A stretch of 64,000 nucleotides of DNA from Rossellomorea marisflavi (GCF_009806575.1 NZ_CP047095.1:1220001-1284000), one strand, 5' to 3'. Positions 26,024 through 35,755 are shown, counted from the first letter of the stretch. Notes: generated by a model not told the origin, from the sequence alone. Numbers and translations are program-made.

Positions 26024-28435
26024 TTGTCTTGGATCCATTTAGCCGTCTTGCTCCCGATTTTGTTCGCCATCTTGGTTCCATTCATCTATAAACTGGTTTC
26101 ACCGAAGATCCATACCGGCTGGTTCGTTCTCGTTGTTCCACTTTTGATCTTCATCTACCTATTAACCTTTATCCCCAATATTTCAGCCGGAAATACGTAT
26201 GAAGCATCTGTGTCATGGATTCCTGCATACGATATCGACTTTGTCCTCACTGTCGATGGCCTCAGTCTATTATTCGGCCTTCTGATCACCGGGATCGGAA
26301 GCTTGGTCATCTTTTATTCCATTTACTATATGTCGAAGCACCGTGAAGCGCTACACAACTTCTATGTGTATCTGCTCCTCTTCATGGGGGCCATGCTCGG
26401 TCTGGTGTTCTCGGATAATATTTATGTCCTGTATGTTTTCTGGGAAATGACGAGTATATCCTCGTTGCTCCTCATTGCGTACTGGTATGAACGGGAGCGT
26501 TCCCGCTACGGGGCGCAGAAGTCCATGCTCATCACCGTGTTCGGCGGTCTTGCCATGCTTGCGGGCCTCATCATGATCAGCATGATGACAGGAACAAACA
26601 GTATAAGGGACATCTTGTCACAGGCCAATGGCCTTCAGGATCACCCACTCTTCCTTCCTGCCATGATATTGATTCTGTTGGGGGCATTTACGAAATCTGC
26701 CCAATTTCCTTTCAGTATATGGCTTCCGGACGCCATGGAAGCACCGACACCCATCAGTGCCTATCTTCATTCAGCGACCATGGTCAAAGCCGGTATCTAT
26801 CTTGTCGCACGCTTCACAGCCTTCTTCGGTGGATCGGCCGAATGGTTCTGGATCGTATCCGGCGTCGGTCTCATCACACTCCTGTATGGATCAGTCAACG
26901 CCGTTCGCCAGACGGATCTCAAAGCACTCCTTGCGTATTCGACGATCAGTCAGCTTGGAATGATCATGAGCATGCTCGGCCTCGGTTCCGCCGCCCTGTA
27001 CTTTGGGTATGGGGATGAATCCACCGTCTATGGGACGGCAATATTCGCGGCGATCTTCCATATGGTGAATCACTCCACGTTCAAGGGTGCCCTCTTCATG
27101 GTGATCGGTATCATCGACCATGAAACCGGTACGCGTGATATCAGGAAACTTGGAGGGCTCGTACGATTCATGCCAATTTCCTTTACCCTGACTGTTGTCG
27201 GTAGTTTTGCCATGGCCGGCCTTCCGCCGTTCAATGGCTTCCTCAGTAAAGAAATGTTCTTCACTGCCTTGGTAAAAGCGTCGGAACTATCGATCTTCAA
27301 TGTCGGGTTCATCGGCCTCCTCATCCCGATCATCGGGTGGGTGGCAAGTGTCTTCACCTTTGTATACTGCATGATCCTTGTATTCAAAACATTCGGTGGA
27401 CGCAACAAGCTCGCAAAGAAAGGGAAGGTCTTACATGAAGCGCCATTCGGGTTGCTGTTGAGTCCGGTCATTCTGGCTCTGATTGTCATCATCTCATTCT
27501 TCGTACCGAATGTGATGGGGGATTATCTATACAAACCGGCCTTCAACGCCATTCTTCCCGAGCTTCATGAAACCATCAAGCTGAAAGAAATCAGCGCATG
27601 GCATGGATTCAATCTGGAGCTGTTCATGACCTTTGGTGTCATCGTCTTCGGTATCATCCTTTACAAGACGCTCCGGAAATGGTTCCGTCTCTATTTGAAA
27701 TATCCGCAGGCCCTAACGCTGAATAACGCCTACAATGTCGGGATCGAGAAGATGGAGAAAGTTTCAGGTGCTATGACCGATCGCTATATGACAGGGTTCT
27801 TGAGGGACTATCTTGTTTATATCTTCGTGTTCTTCATCCTGATGGTGGGAGGCTCCTTGTTCCTTACCGGCGGGTTTGTCCTTGATACATCGAACGACAG
27901 TCCGATCACGATTTATGAAGCCGGGTTTGTAGTGATCCTTGTCCTGTCGGGACTATCGGTCCTGTTCGCCAAAACGAGGCTGACAGCAGTCGTTTCCGTA
28001 GGGGCTCTCGGGTTCCTTGTGTCATTCCTGTTCGTCTTGTTCAGGGCGCCGGATCTTGCCCTCACCCAGCTGGTGGTGGAAACCGTTACGACGACGCTCT
28101 TCCTGCTATGCTTCTACCATCTTCCGCAGCTGAAGAAGGAAGTGAGCAAGATCCCATTCAAGCTGACAAACGCCGTCATCGCCATTTTATCAGGAGTGGT
28201 CGTGACCCTGGTTGCCCTGTCTGCAAACGGTACACGAATGTTCGATTCCATCTCGAGCTACTATGAGAATTCGTATGAAATCGCTGGTGCAAAAAACATC
28301 GTCAATGCGATCCTGGTAGATTTCCGGGGGATTGATACGATGCTTGAAATCCTGGTTCTTTCGGTGGCAGGACTGGGTGTGTATACATTGATCAAAATGA
28401 GAGGAGGAGGGGATAAGAATGAAAAAGCCAAATGA
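26024..28435 (+). CDS. mrpA: MrpA: Na+/H+ antiporter subunit A
   Basis: 803 residues, the length of Bacillus MrpA. The N-terminal part resembles complex I NuoL (APTPISAYLHSATMVKAGIY, HMVNHSTFKGALFMVIGIID). The C-terminal part carries the extra MrpA helices (FRAPDLALTQLVVETVTTTL). TTG 26024 after AGGAGGGG is the likely start; the frame is open 37 codons further upstream without a signal. MrpA forms the Na+/H+ path of the hetero-oligomeric Mrp complex that drives Na+ and alkali resistance. First gene of mrpABCDEFG. Confidence 0.95.
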   Translation: MSWIHLAVLLPILFAILVPFIYKLVSPKIHTGWFVLVVPLLIFIYLLTFIPNISAGNTYEASVSWIPAYDIDFVLTVDGLSLLFGLLITGIGSLVIFYSIYYMSKHREALHNFYVYLLLFMGAMLGLVFSDNIYVLYVFWEMTSISSLLLIAYWYERERSRYGAQKSMLITVFGGLAMLAGLIMISMMTGTNSIRDILSQANGLQDHPLFLPAMILILLGAFTKSAQFPFSIWLPDAMEAPTPISAYLHSATMVKAGIYLVARFTAFFGGSAEWFWIVSGVGLITLLYGSVNAVRQTDLKALLAYSTISQLGMIMSMLGLGSAALYFGYGDESTVYGTAIFAAIFHMVNHSTFKGALFMVIGIIDHETGTRDIRKLGGLVRFMPISFTLTVVGSFAMAGLPPFNGFLSKEMFFTALVKASELSIFNVGFIGLLIPIIGWVASVFTFVYCMILVFKTFGGRNKLAKKGKVLHEAPFGLLLSPVILALIVIISFFVPNVMGDYLYKPAFNAILPELHETIKLKEISAWHGFNLELFMTFGVIVFGIILYKTLRKWFRLYLKYPQALTLNNAYNVGIEKMEKVSGAMTDRYMTGFLRDYLVYIFVFFILMVGGSLFLTGGFVLDTSNDSPITIYEAGFVVILVLSGLSVLFAKTRLTAVVSVGALGFLVSFLFVLFRAPDLALTQLVVETVTTTLFLLCFYHLPQLKKEVSKIPFKLTNAVIAILSGVVVTLVALSANGTRMFDSISSYYENSYEIAGAKNIVNAILVDFRGIDTMLEILVLSVAGLGVYTLIKMRGGGDKNEKAK

Positions 28436-28844
28436 TATCATCATCAAGAATGTCACCAGGGTGGCCATCGTCATCATCCTGGCCTTCGCCATCAACTTAT
28501 TCATTTCCGGACATCATCACCCCGGAGGCGGATTCATCGGCGGTCTGGCGTTTTCTTCAGCCTTGATCCTCCTGTTCCTCACCTTTGATATGGAATCGGT
28601 CCGTCGCAACCTGCCTGTCGATTTTAAGGTCCTGTCTGCCGTCGGTGTTCTCATCGCCGTCCTGACGGGTGTCGGGGGAATGGTGTTCGATAAGCCGTTC
28701 CTATTCCAGACCTATGATTACTTCGACCTCCCCATCTTCGGTAAGACGGAGCTTGCCACTGCCGTCCTGTTTGATATAGGAGTGGCGCTCGCTGTCATCG
28801 GGACGTCCATGACGATCATACTGAGCATAGGGGATGATCGCTGA
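28419..28844 (+). CDS. mrpB: MrpB: Na+/H+ antiporter subunit B
   Basis: 141 residues, four helices, with the MnhB motif SGHHHPGGGFIGGLAFS. It overlaps mrpA by 17 bases and mrpC by one base, so translation is coupled along the operon. Confidence 0.95.
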   Translation: MKKPNDIIIKNVTRVAIVIILAFAINLFISGHHHPGGGFIGGLAFSSALILLFLTFDMESVRRNLPVDFKVLSAVGVLIAVLTGVGGMVFDKPFLFQTYDYFDLPIFGKTELATAVLFDIGVALAVIGTSMTIILSIGDDR

Positions 28845-29182
28845 TGGAAACACTGATGTCCATTGTTGTCGGTATTCTTTTTGCCATTGGAATCTATTTG
28901 ATTTTGACAAAGACGCTTCTGCGAATCATTTTGGGCACTTCAATCCTGGGTCATGCCGTGAACCTTTTGATCATCACCATGGGAGGGCTGAAGAAAGGTG
29001 GTCCGCCCCTTCTCGGGATCAAATCCCTCACCTATGCGGACTCACTGCCTCAGGCCCTCCTGTTGACGGCGATTGTGATCAACTTCGCCACGACGGCCCT
29101 TTTTCTGGTGTTGAGCTACCGTGCCTACAAAGTGCTGGGCACCGATGACACAGAACAGATGAGAGGTTATGAGAATGAATAA
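28844..29182 (+). CDS. mrpC: MrpC: Na+/H+ antiporter subunit C
   Basis: 112 residues, three helices, homologous to complex I NuoK (LGTSILGHAVNLLIITMGG, then PQALLLTAIVINFATTALFL). It overlaps mrpB by one base and mrpD by eight bases. Confidence 0.95.
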   Translation: METLMSIVVGILFAIGIYLILTKTLLRIILGTSILGHAVNLLIITMGGLKKGGPPLLGIKSLTYADSLPQALLLTAIVINFATTALFLVLSYRAYKVLGTDDTEQMRGYENE

Positions 29183-30659
29183 TGTGATCATATTGCCCAT
29201 CATCATCCCGATCATCGCGGGGATGGTGATGGTAATCTTCAGAAAAAACATACCGTTTCAAAGGTTCCTCGGAATCACAGCTCTCCTGGCATCGATTGCC
29301 GTTTCCTTCGTACTGATGGAGGAAATCAAAGTGAACGGTCCCCAGTCCCTTCAATTGGGCGGGTGGGAAGCCCCATTCGGTGTCACGATGGTAGCGGATA
29401 TGCTTTCGGCGCTCCTGCTTTTGATTTCCGGTATCGTGGCCCTATGCTGTCTCTTTTATTCCTTCCGGTCAATCGGAAGGAGCAGGGAAGAGCATTACTT
29501 TTATCCGTTATTCCTGTTCCTCATCACCGGGGTGAACGGGTCATTTTTGACGGGGGATATCTTTAACCTGTTTGTCTGCTTCGAAGTGATGCTTGTTGCA
29601 TCGTATGTGCTAATTTCCCTTGGAGGGGAGAGGGTCCAGCTCAGGGAAAGTTTGAAATACATCCTCATCAACATCATTTCGTCTTTCTTGTTCCTTGTCG
29701 GGATTGCGTACCTCTATGCGACCCTAGGGACATTGAATATGGCCGATCTATCCCTGCGGGTGGAAGAAGCAGGTCAGGATGGGCTGATCACGACGATCGC
29801 CATCGTCCTGCTCACGGTGTTCAGCCTGAAAGCCGGTCTCTTCCTGTTCTTCTGGCTTCCTGGTTCATACGGTGCGCCTCCGACGGCCGTGTCAGCCGTA
29901 TTCGCCGCACTTTTGACCAAAGTGGGAATCTACGCCATCATCCGGATGTTCACTCTTGTGTTCTATCATGACCCGCAGGTGACCCATCTCCTCATCGGCA
30001 TCCTCGCAGCCCTCACCATGCTGTCAGGGGCGATAGGGGCCGTCGCCTACTGGGATATCAAGAAGATCCTGACCTATAACGTCATTGTCGGTGTCGGCTT
30101 CATACTGGCGGGGCTTGCTTCGTTCAATCCAAACGGAATGACAGGATCCATCTTTTATCTGATACACGATATGATCGTGAAAGCCCTGATCTTCCTATTG
30201 GGATGGACGATCATCCACTTGACGGGAACAAGCAAGCTCAGGGATATCAGCGGACTCATCACGCTCCATCCGCTATTCGGCTGGATGTTCTTCATTGCCG
30301 CGCTGTCCCTAGCAGGAATCCCCCCATTTGGAGGGTTCCTGGGGAAAGTCCTCATCACGAAGGGGACATTTGAGGCAGGCTACTACTGGCTGGGCGGCAT
30401 CGGTCTTTTGACCAGTCTCATGGTCCTCTATTCCATCATGAAGATCTTCATGAACGGGTTCCTCGGAGATACCGAGCTGACCGAGGAAAAAGAAAAAGGA
30501 AGCATCAAAGGCCTCATGTGGCCGATCGGTATTTTAACGGCCCTCACCATCTTCCTTGGACTCGGTGCCCAAGGGGTCCAAGAGTATGTGAATATAGCGG
30601 TGGAGGGATTGATGAACCCGTCCATTTACATTGAAGCCGTCATTGGTGTCAATCGATAA
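29175..30659 (+). CDS. mrpD: MrpD: Na+/H+ antiporter subunit D
   Basis: 494 residues, 14 helices, related to NuoN/NuoM. The proton-pathway lysine and glutamate segments are visible (FNLFVCFEVMLVASYVLISL, SLKAGLFLFFWLPGSYGAPP). Start ATG 29175 is preferred to 29169 on ribosome-site spacing (GAGG 8 bases away). Confidence 0.95.
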   Translation: MNNVIILPIIIPIIAGMVMVIFRKNIPFQRFLGITALLASIAVSFVLMEEIKVNGPQSLQLGGWEAPFGVTMVADMLSALLLLISGIVALCCLFYSFRSIGRSREEHYFYPLFLFLITGVNGSFLTGDIFNLFVCFEVMLVASYVLISLGGERVQLRESLKYILINIISSFLFLVGIAYLYATLGTLNMADLSLRVEEAGQDGLITTIAIVLLTVFSLKAGLFLFFWLPGSYGAPPTAVSAVFAALLTKVGIYAIIRMFTLVFYHDPQVTHLLIGILAALTMLSGAIGAVAYWDIKKILTYNVIVGVGFILAGLASFNPNGMTGSIFYLIHDMIVKALIFLLGWTIIHLTGTSKLRDISGLITLHPLFGWMFFIAALSLAGIPPFGGFLGKVLITKGTFEAGYYWLGGIGLLTSLMVLYSIMKIFMNGFLGDTELTEEKEKGSIKGLMWPIGILTALTIFLGLGAQGVQEYVNIAVEGLMNPSIYIEAVIGVNR

Positions 30660-30677
30660 GAAAAGAGGTGGTACCCC

Positions 30678-31160
30678 ATGCCCATGCAAATCCTGATCAA
30701 TCTTCTGATCGGTTTCATATGGATGTTCTTTCAGGAAAGCTTCAGCTTCCTCACCTTCTTCAGCGGGTATTTATTCGGTATACTGGTCCTGTTCATTTTG
30801 AGGCGTTTCCTGCCTCATAAGTTTTACCTGGAGTCGCTGGTGGCCATCATCCATTTATTCCTTGTCTTCATCCGGGAGCTGTTTGTTTCCAGCGTCCAGG
30901 TCTCTCGTCATATCATCAAGCCCAAGATCGATGTGACACCGGGTGTATTCAAGCTTGAGACGGATCTTGAGGGAGAGCTTGAAGTCACGCTTCTTGCCCT
31001 CCTGCTGAACTTGACCCCGGGTTCCGTCGTCATGGAGGTTTCTGATGACAACAAACGATTTTATCTTCACGGCATCAATCTTCCGAGTGCAAAAGAATCG
31101 GCATACAAATCCCAGAAGAAGCTGGAGACTGCCATAAAGAGGGTGACCAGAAATGATTAA
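30678..31160 (+). CDS. mrpE: MrpE: Na+/H+ antiporter subunit E
   Basis: 160 residues with three N-terminal helices and a cytoplasmic domain (KIDVTPGVFKLETDLEGELE, LLALLLNLTPGSVVMEVSDD). This matches MrpE/MnhE. RBS AAAGAGGTGG. It overlaps mrpF by eight bases. Confidence 0.93.
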   Translation: MPMQILINLLIGFIWMFFQESFSFLTFFSGYLFGILVLFILRRFLPHKFYLESLVAIIHLFLVFIRELFVSSVQVSRHIIKPKIDVTPGVFKLETDLEGELEVTLLALLLNLTPGSVVMEVSDDNKRFYLHGINLPSAKESAYKSQKKLETAIKRVTRND

Positions 31161-31437
31161 AGCCATATTGATCTGTTCCCTTGTCGTCCTGACCATTGCC
31201 ATCCTGGCGACCGTCTACCGGATCATCAAGGGGCCGTCAGCCCCGGACCGCGTCCAGGCGTTGGATGCCCTGGGAGTAAAGCTGATCTCGGCGGTGGCGA
31301 TCTTTTCGGTACTGCTTCAGAATTCGGGCTTCTTCGAAGTCATCCTCCTCATCGGGATCCTTTCATTCATCGGCACGCTTGCATTTGCGCGCTATATAGA
31401 GAGGGGTGTCGTCTTTGAACGTAACAAGTCCGATTGA
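31153..31437 (+). CDS. mrpF: MrpF: Na+/H+ antiporter subunit F
   Basis: 94 residues, three helices, with the MnhF pattern YRIIKGPSAPDRVQALDALG. Overlaps both neighbours. The MrpG start lies inside its last codons. Confidence 0.93.
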   Translation: MIKAILICSLVVLTIAILATVYRIIKGPSAPDRVQALDALGVKLISAVAIFSVLLQNSGFFEVILLIGILSFIGTLAFARYIERGVVFERNKSD

Positions 31438-31843
31438 AGTCGTCGCCGTATTCCTGATCCTGATCGGAACGATCTTCAGTTTGCTGAGTGCCATCGGCCT
31501 CGTCCGTCTGCCGGACATCTACACCCGGTCCCACTCGGCTTCGAAGAGCTCCACAGTTGGGGTGTTGTTCACCCTCATCGGTGCCTTCCTGTTTTTCATC
31601 ATGGAAGGGGTCTTCAGCATCCGGCTCTTCCTTGGCATCTTCTTCGTGTTCCTTACAGCCCCTGTCGCGTCCCATGTCATCGTCAGGGCAGCATACCGCT
31701 CCAAAGTCGAAATGTGCAACGAAACGGTACAGGATGAATTGAAAGATCTGCTGGAACAGGACGAAGCCAATTATCATACGGAAACGAAGGATGAGGAAAC
31801 GGATGCTTCTTCATCCAGTAAAACAGAAAAGGCCACTGAGTGA
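31415..31843 (+). CDS. mrpG: MrpG: Na+/H+ antiporter subunit G
   Basis: 142 residues. The helical core is typical (GLVRLPDIYTRSHSASKSST, LTAPVASHVIVRAAYRS). A charged, Ser/Glu-rich C-terminal tail of about 40 residues (DLLEQDEANYHTETKDEETD) extends beyond the common MrpG end. TTG 31415 is the likely start, 8 bases after GAGGGG; GTG 31406 is the alternative. Last gene of the operon, ended by a hairpin overlapping its stop. Confidence 0.9.
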   Translation: MNVTSPIEVVAVFLILIGTIFSLLSAIGLVRLPDIYTRSHSASKSSTVGVLFTLIGAFLFFIMEGVFSIRLFLGIFFVFLTAPVASHVIVRAAYRSKVEMCNETVQDELKDLLEQDEANYHTETKDEETDASSSSKTEKATE

Positions 31844-31860
31844 ATCGGTGGTCTTTTTTA
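31826..31860 (+). terminator. Terminator of the mrp operon
   Basis: AAGGCCAC / GTGGTCTT stem followed by T6; the 5' arm lies in the last mrpG codons. Confidence 0.7.
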
Positions 31861-32014
31861 TGTGAAATTTGACTGGTGCTATGCGGTTCATCCACCTTTT
31901 TACATGTGTCGAAACACACCAATAAGCACCAAACTTTGTAAAAATATGTTTGCCGTGAGAGAGTGCGGGTATAAAACTGGTAACAAAATGGTTGACAAAT
32001 AAGGAGGTAGCTAC

Positions 32015-32944
32015 ATGAAGCGAAAGGCAGCATGGTTCAGCATTCTACTGGCAATGATATTGACCCTCGGGGGTTGCAGCAGCCTGCAGACAGCCATCAG
32101 CGGTGACAAGGAAGAGAAGAAAGAAAAGACGGAACAAACGGGTGAAGAAAAGACCGCCAAGAAAGATGACAGTGATCAATCTGGAGAAGCAAATGCGGAA
32201 GAATCGACGGATGCCACGGCAACAGAGGAAGAAGGTACTGCATCGGGGGATGGGGGAACGGCATCAATCGATGACATTCCGGCAGATGGAAGCGTCCAGG
32301 ATGATTCACTGAGCACTGAAGAAGACCCATTCAATGATGATTCTTCCGATGCGTTCGATAGTCCGGCTGCAGGTGATGCGGAGACCACGATGCCAGGTCA
32401 GGGACCCAGTATTGAAGCCAGTGAAGAAGAATTTGCTGCTTTCGATAAAGAAATTCAGCTTGCCTTATTCCAGGCTAGGATGATGGAGGTCATGTTGTAC
32501 TACGATTATGGAATTGGCAATCCCGATTTTTACATTAAGGAAAACATGACCGAAGAGGATGTACAGATGGTCAAATCGGAACTTCAGACCATCCAGATAG
32601 AGGAACCTGTCTATAAGAGCATGCATGATGAGGCCTTGGGTTTGCTTGATTCGATCGACAACAGCAAAGAAGTGGATGGGGATATCAAGAAATACAAAGA
32701 AACGCAGGACAAATACCTGGCAATCTCAGAAGAGATGATCAAAACGATTGAGAAAGTGAACGTGGACAATGCTGCGGAAACAAGGAAGAAGCTTGATGAT
32801 ATGACGACAGAATACTTGAGGATTTCCACTGAACTGGGTGTGATCATGAAGGACATCGTCGTCAAACAGGGACTTGACCACGCCTATTTTGTAGAGGCAC
32901 TAGATGGGATCATGACGAGTGCAGGGATGGACGGCGTCATCTGA
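32015..32944 (+). CDS. Lipoprotein with acidic linker and unknown C-terminal domain
   Basis: 309 residues. The signal peptide ends in lipobox LGGC with Cys21, so it is anchored outside the membrane. Residues 30-125 are a low-complexity Glu/Asp/Ser/Thr/Lys linker. The last 185 residues are a helical domain with a tyrosine-rich stretch (QARMMEVMLYYDYGIGNPDF) that is not recognised. RBS AAGGAGGTAGC. It could be a surface stress or cell-wall-associated protein; no activity is inferred. Confidence 0.75.
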   Translation: MKRKAAWFSILLAMILTLGGCSSLQTAISGDKEEKKEKTEQTGEEKTAKKDDSDQSGEANAEESTDATATEEEGTASGDGGTASIDDIPADGSVQDDSLSTEEDPFNDDSSDAFDSPAAGDAETTMPGQGPSIEASEEEFAAFDKEIQLALFQARMMEVMLYYDYGIGNPDFYIKENMTEEDVQMVKSELQTIQIEEPVYKSMHDEALGLLDSIDNSKEVDGDIKKYKETQDKYLAISEEMIKTIEKVNVDNAAETRKKLDDMTTEYLRISTELGVIMKDIVVKQGLDHAYFVEALDGIMTSAGMDGVI

Positions 32945-32954
32945 TAGTAAATAG

Positions 32955-33157
32955 AGGCTGCGACAAATGTGTTTCAGTCACAGTAAAACCCGGATTCATT
33001 TGCGGATAAGGCAAATGAATCCGGGTTTTCAATTGGTTTCATGACGATTACTATTTACTTGTTTCTAGCGATTGATTGGAGTGCAAGACGAAGACTCCTG
33101 CGGAAAGCGAAGTTATACTGATTTGTTCGTCATGACCTTTTTTGTTTTGACCAACCT
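32955..33157. repeat. Foldback intergenic repeat, copy 2 (internally deleted, 203 bp)
   Basis: Same termini (AGGCTG / CCAACCT) and same long hairpin (32985-33029, arms AAAACCCGGATTCATTTGC / GCAAATGAATCCGGGTTTT) as copy 1. The GC-rich core is fused at GACTCCTGCGGAAAGCGAAG, so the section between the two GCGG-AAG boxes of copies 1 and 3 is missing. Confidence 0.75.
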
Positions 33158-33161
33158 CTTT

Positions 33162-33977
33162 TTATTTGGATTGACAATGTGGGCAGTAATACAGCCTTCT
33201 GGAAGCGGCCGTGATTTTCTCAATCTCGGTCCCGCATCGATAGCATGAGGAACCTTCACGATTGAAGACCCAATGGCGATAACGGGACCGCGTCTCGCCT
33301 TCTTTTCTCAGCTTTTCTACCAACTGCAGGTCATTGGTGATCCCGGCGGTTTCATACGATTGCGTCATCAGATGAATGATGGCTTCGGCTGCAAGGGTCA
33401 ACTGGTCCTCACGACAGTCCATGGGACGGAGGGTCGGATGGATTCCAGAGACGAATAGAATTTCAGACCGAAGGTAGTTCCCGATTCCGGCAACAAAACC
33501 TTGATCAAGCAGTAGATGCGCCCATTTGCGCTTCCTGAATGCTTCCATCCGGGTGATGATGTCTCCGCTTGTTACGTGTTCACTGAGAATATCCGGTCCG
33601 ACCCTTGCAATGAATGGATGTAAATGAACCTCCTCATCCCGCATGACGTTAATATCAGAGGCGCTGTAGAGCAAAGCGGACTTCTTCTCATTGTGTATGG
33701 CTACGCGCAGCTGGCGATTGGTTTTGGGGTATTCATAGGCATGCTTTACATACCACCGCCCATACAGCTGGTTGTGTGAATACATCGTATAGCCGTTGTC
33801 GAAGCGGATCAACATCGCTTTTCCTTTCGTGTCCACCCTGGTGATCTTTGTTCCCTGCAGGAGACTTTCATATCCCTTTAAGTGCGGGAAGGCAAAGAAA
33901 ATCTCCATGACGGGAAGACGGGCGAGTGCTTTTTGAACACGGTCTGCGGCCCGTCTGATTTCCGGTCCTTCCGGCAT
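33162..33977 (-). CDS. nei: Nei-type DNA glycosylase/AP lyase (endonuclease VIII family)
   Basis: 271 residues. The N-terminus MPEGPEIRRA gives the catalytic Pro2 and Glu3, and Lys in TKGKAMLI is the conserved beta-hairpin lysine. It ends in a four-cysteine zinc finger (CYRCG...YYCPHCQ). PEGPEI rather than PELPE marks the Nei branch; it removes oxidised pyrimidines. B. subtilis lacks a close copy, so its presence is a lineage trait. GGGGGATGACACC precedes the ATG. Monocistronic. Confidence 0.87.
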   Translation of the reverse strand: MPEGPEIRRAADRVQKALARLPVMEIFFAFPHLKGYESLLQGTKITRVDTKGKAMLIRFDNGYTMYSHNQLYGRWYVKHAYEYPKTNRQLRVAIHNEKKSALLYSASDINVMRDEEVHLHPFIARVGPDILSEHVTSGDIITRMEAFRKRKWAHLLLDQGFVAGIGNYLRSEILFVSGIHPTLRPMDCREDQLTLAAEAIIHLMTQSYETAGITNDLQLVEKLRKEGETRSRYRHWVFNREGSSCYRCGTEIEKITAASRRLYYCPHCQSK

Positions 33978-34099
33978 GGTGTCATCCCCCTTTTTCTATA
34001 TACGTTCCCGTATTCCCGTGGAAATAATCAAAAGGGTGTTTTATTGCTAAGGATGAGGGATGAGCACGCTTACATATTTTTTGTGCGGTCATTTTTATA

Positions 34100-34128
34100 T
34101 TGACAGGAATGAGGGTTCTTGTTAATGT
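34100..34128 (+). promoter_or_regulatory. SigA-type promoter of the SAM-riboswitch transcript
   Basis: TTGACA at 34100, 17-base spacer, TAATGT at 34123; about 20 bases before the riboswitch. Confidence 0.6.
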
Positions 34129-34147
34129 TTATACCAATCTCATAATT

Positions 34148-34252
34148 CTTATCCAGAGAGGTGGAGGGACTGGCCCTTTGAAGCCTCAGCAGCAGATCTT
34201 CTTTAGAAGAAACTGTGCTAATTCCAGCGGGTGATCAAACCTGATAGATAAG
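34148..34252 (+). promoter_or_regulatory. SAM-I riboswitch (S-box leader)
   Basis: P1 arms CTTATC and GATAAG bracket the S-box landmarks AGAGAGGTGGAGGGACTGGC and GTGCTAATTCCAGC. The overall order fits the SAM-I class. It is followed by a terminator hairpin, so SAM binding should stop transcription before mmuP-mmuM. Confidence 0.95.
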
Positions 34253-34268
34253 CAGTTTATTTGTCGGT

Positions 34269-34297
34269 AACGCACTCGTTTTGAGTGCGTTTTTTGT
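34269..34297 (+). terminator. Riboswitch expression-platform terminator
   Basis: AACGCACTC / GAGTGCGTT stem followed by T6; formed in the SAM-bound state. Confidence 0.85.
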
Positions 34298-34339
34298 TTG
34301 TCTACTCATCCCAGAATCAAGAACGCGGAGGATGCCAAC

Positions 34340-35755
34340 ATGAAAATTGAAGCAAAAGACTTTAAGAGGAAAATGAAAACAAGGCATTTGATCATGCTTT
34401 CCCTTGGGGGCGTGATCGGGACGGGGCTTTTTCTCAGCTCGGGGTATACCATCCATCAGGCAGGTCCATTCGGCACGATCCTTTCTTATTTGATCGGAGC
34501 CATCGTCGTGTATCTTGTCATGATGTGTCTTGGAGAGCTATCTGTCCATATGCCCGAGACGGGGTCCTTCCACAGCTACGCGGCCAAGTATATCGGGCCG
34601 GGTACCGGTTATGCCGTCGGATGGTTGTACTGGCTGACTTGGACGGTTGCCCTTGGATCTGAATTCACGGCTGCCGGTCTGATGATGCAGCGGTGGTTCC
34701 CATCGGTGAGCGTATGGATCTGGAGTGGGTTATTCGCAGCCATCATCTTCGGTATGAACGCGTTCACGGTCCGATTTTTTGCAGAATCGGAATTCTGGTT
34801 CTCCCTTGTCAAGGTAGTGGCCATTGTCTTTTTCATCATAGCAGGAGGAGCTGCCATCGTCGGCTTCGTGCCGCTTGCCGATTCATCCCCGGCACCATTC
34901 TTCACGAATATCACCGATGCGGGGTTATTCCCGAATGGGGCATTTGCCATCATCATGACAATGCTTGCCGTCAACTTCGCCTTCTCCGGCACCGAGCTGA
35001 TCGGGGTAGCCGCGGGTGAAACGAAGGAGCCCACCAAAACGATTCCAAAGGCGATCCGGACAACCCTTATCAGACTCGTCATCTTCTATGTAGGGACGAT
35101 CGTGGTACTTTCTGCCCTCCTCCCAAGTGAAGCGGCTAGCGTATTGGAAAGTCCATTCGTCGCCGTACTCAGCAGGATCGGGATTCCATATGCGGCAGAC
35201 CTGATGAATGTGGTGATCATCACCGCCATCCTCTCCGCAGCCAATTCAGGCTTGTATGCTTCTTCCCGGATGCTTTGGTCCCTTGCAGATAAAAAGACCA
35301 TCCCGTCTTTCTTCGGCAAACTGACCAAATCTGGCGTCCCGCTCGTTGCCACCATCACCAGCATGTTGGGCGGTGGGCTTGCACTCTTATCAAGCATTTA
35401 CGCACCCGACACGGTCTATATCCTACTGGTGTCGATTTCTGGACTGGCCGTCGTATTTGTCTGGATGAGCATAAGTGCATCGCAGTTCTTCTTCAGGAGA
35501 CGCTTCATCAAAGAAGGCAACAGTGTGAAGGACCTGGCATATAAGACCCCATTGTATCCATTCGTTCCGATTGCTTCGTTTCTTCTCTGCCTTGCATCCG
35601 TTATCGGGATCGCTTTCGACGAAGGTCAGAGGGTGGCGCTTTACTGCACGATCCCATTCGTGGGCTTCTGTTATGCGGCGTATTATGTGACAAACTATGT
35701 GAAAAAGAAAAGGAGTGTCGAGTATGTCAACACAAGTGAAACACAATCCCATTGA
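34340..35755 (+). CDS. mmuP: MmuP-like amino acid permease (S-methylmethionine)
   Basis: 471 residues, 12-helix APC-superfamily permease with the family start [19 protein letters not shown]. The downstream homocysteine methyltransferase and the SAM riboswitch argue that the substrate is S-methylmethionine, as for B. subtilis YbgF/YbgG and E. coli MmuP/MmuM. Start ATG 34340 after GCGGAGGAT. Overlaps mmuM by 32 bases. Confidence 0.88.
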   Translation: MKIEAKDFKRKMKTRHLIMLSLGGVIGTGLFLSSGYTIHQAGPFGTILSYLIGAIVVYLVMMCLGELSVHMPETGSFHSYAAKYIGPGTGYAVGWLYWLTWTVALGSEFTAAGLMMQRWFPSVSVWIWSGLFAAIIFGMNAFTVRFFAESEFWFSLVKVVAIVFFIIAGGAAIVGFVPLADSSPAPFFTNITDAGLFPNGAFAIIMTMLAVNFAFSGTELIGVAAGETKEPTKTIPKAIRTTLIRLVIFYVGTIVVLSALLPSEAASVLESPFVAVLSRIGIPYAADLMNVVIITAILSAANSGLYASSRMLWSLADKKTIPSFFGKLTKSGVPLVATITSMLGGGLALLSSIYAPDTVYILLVSISGLAVVFVWMSISASQFFFRRRFIKEGNSVKDLAYKTPLYPFVPIASFLLCLASVIGIAFDEGQRVALYCTIPFVGFCYAAYYVTNYVKKKRSVEYVNTSETQSH

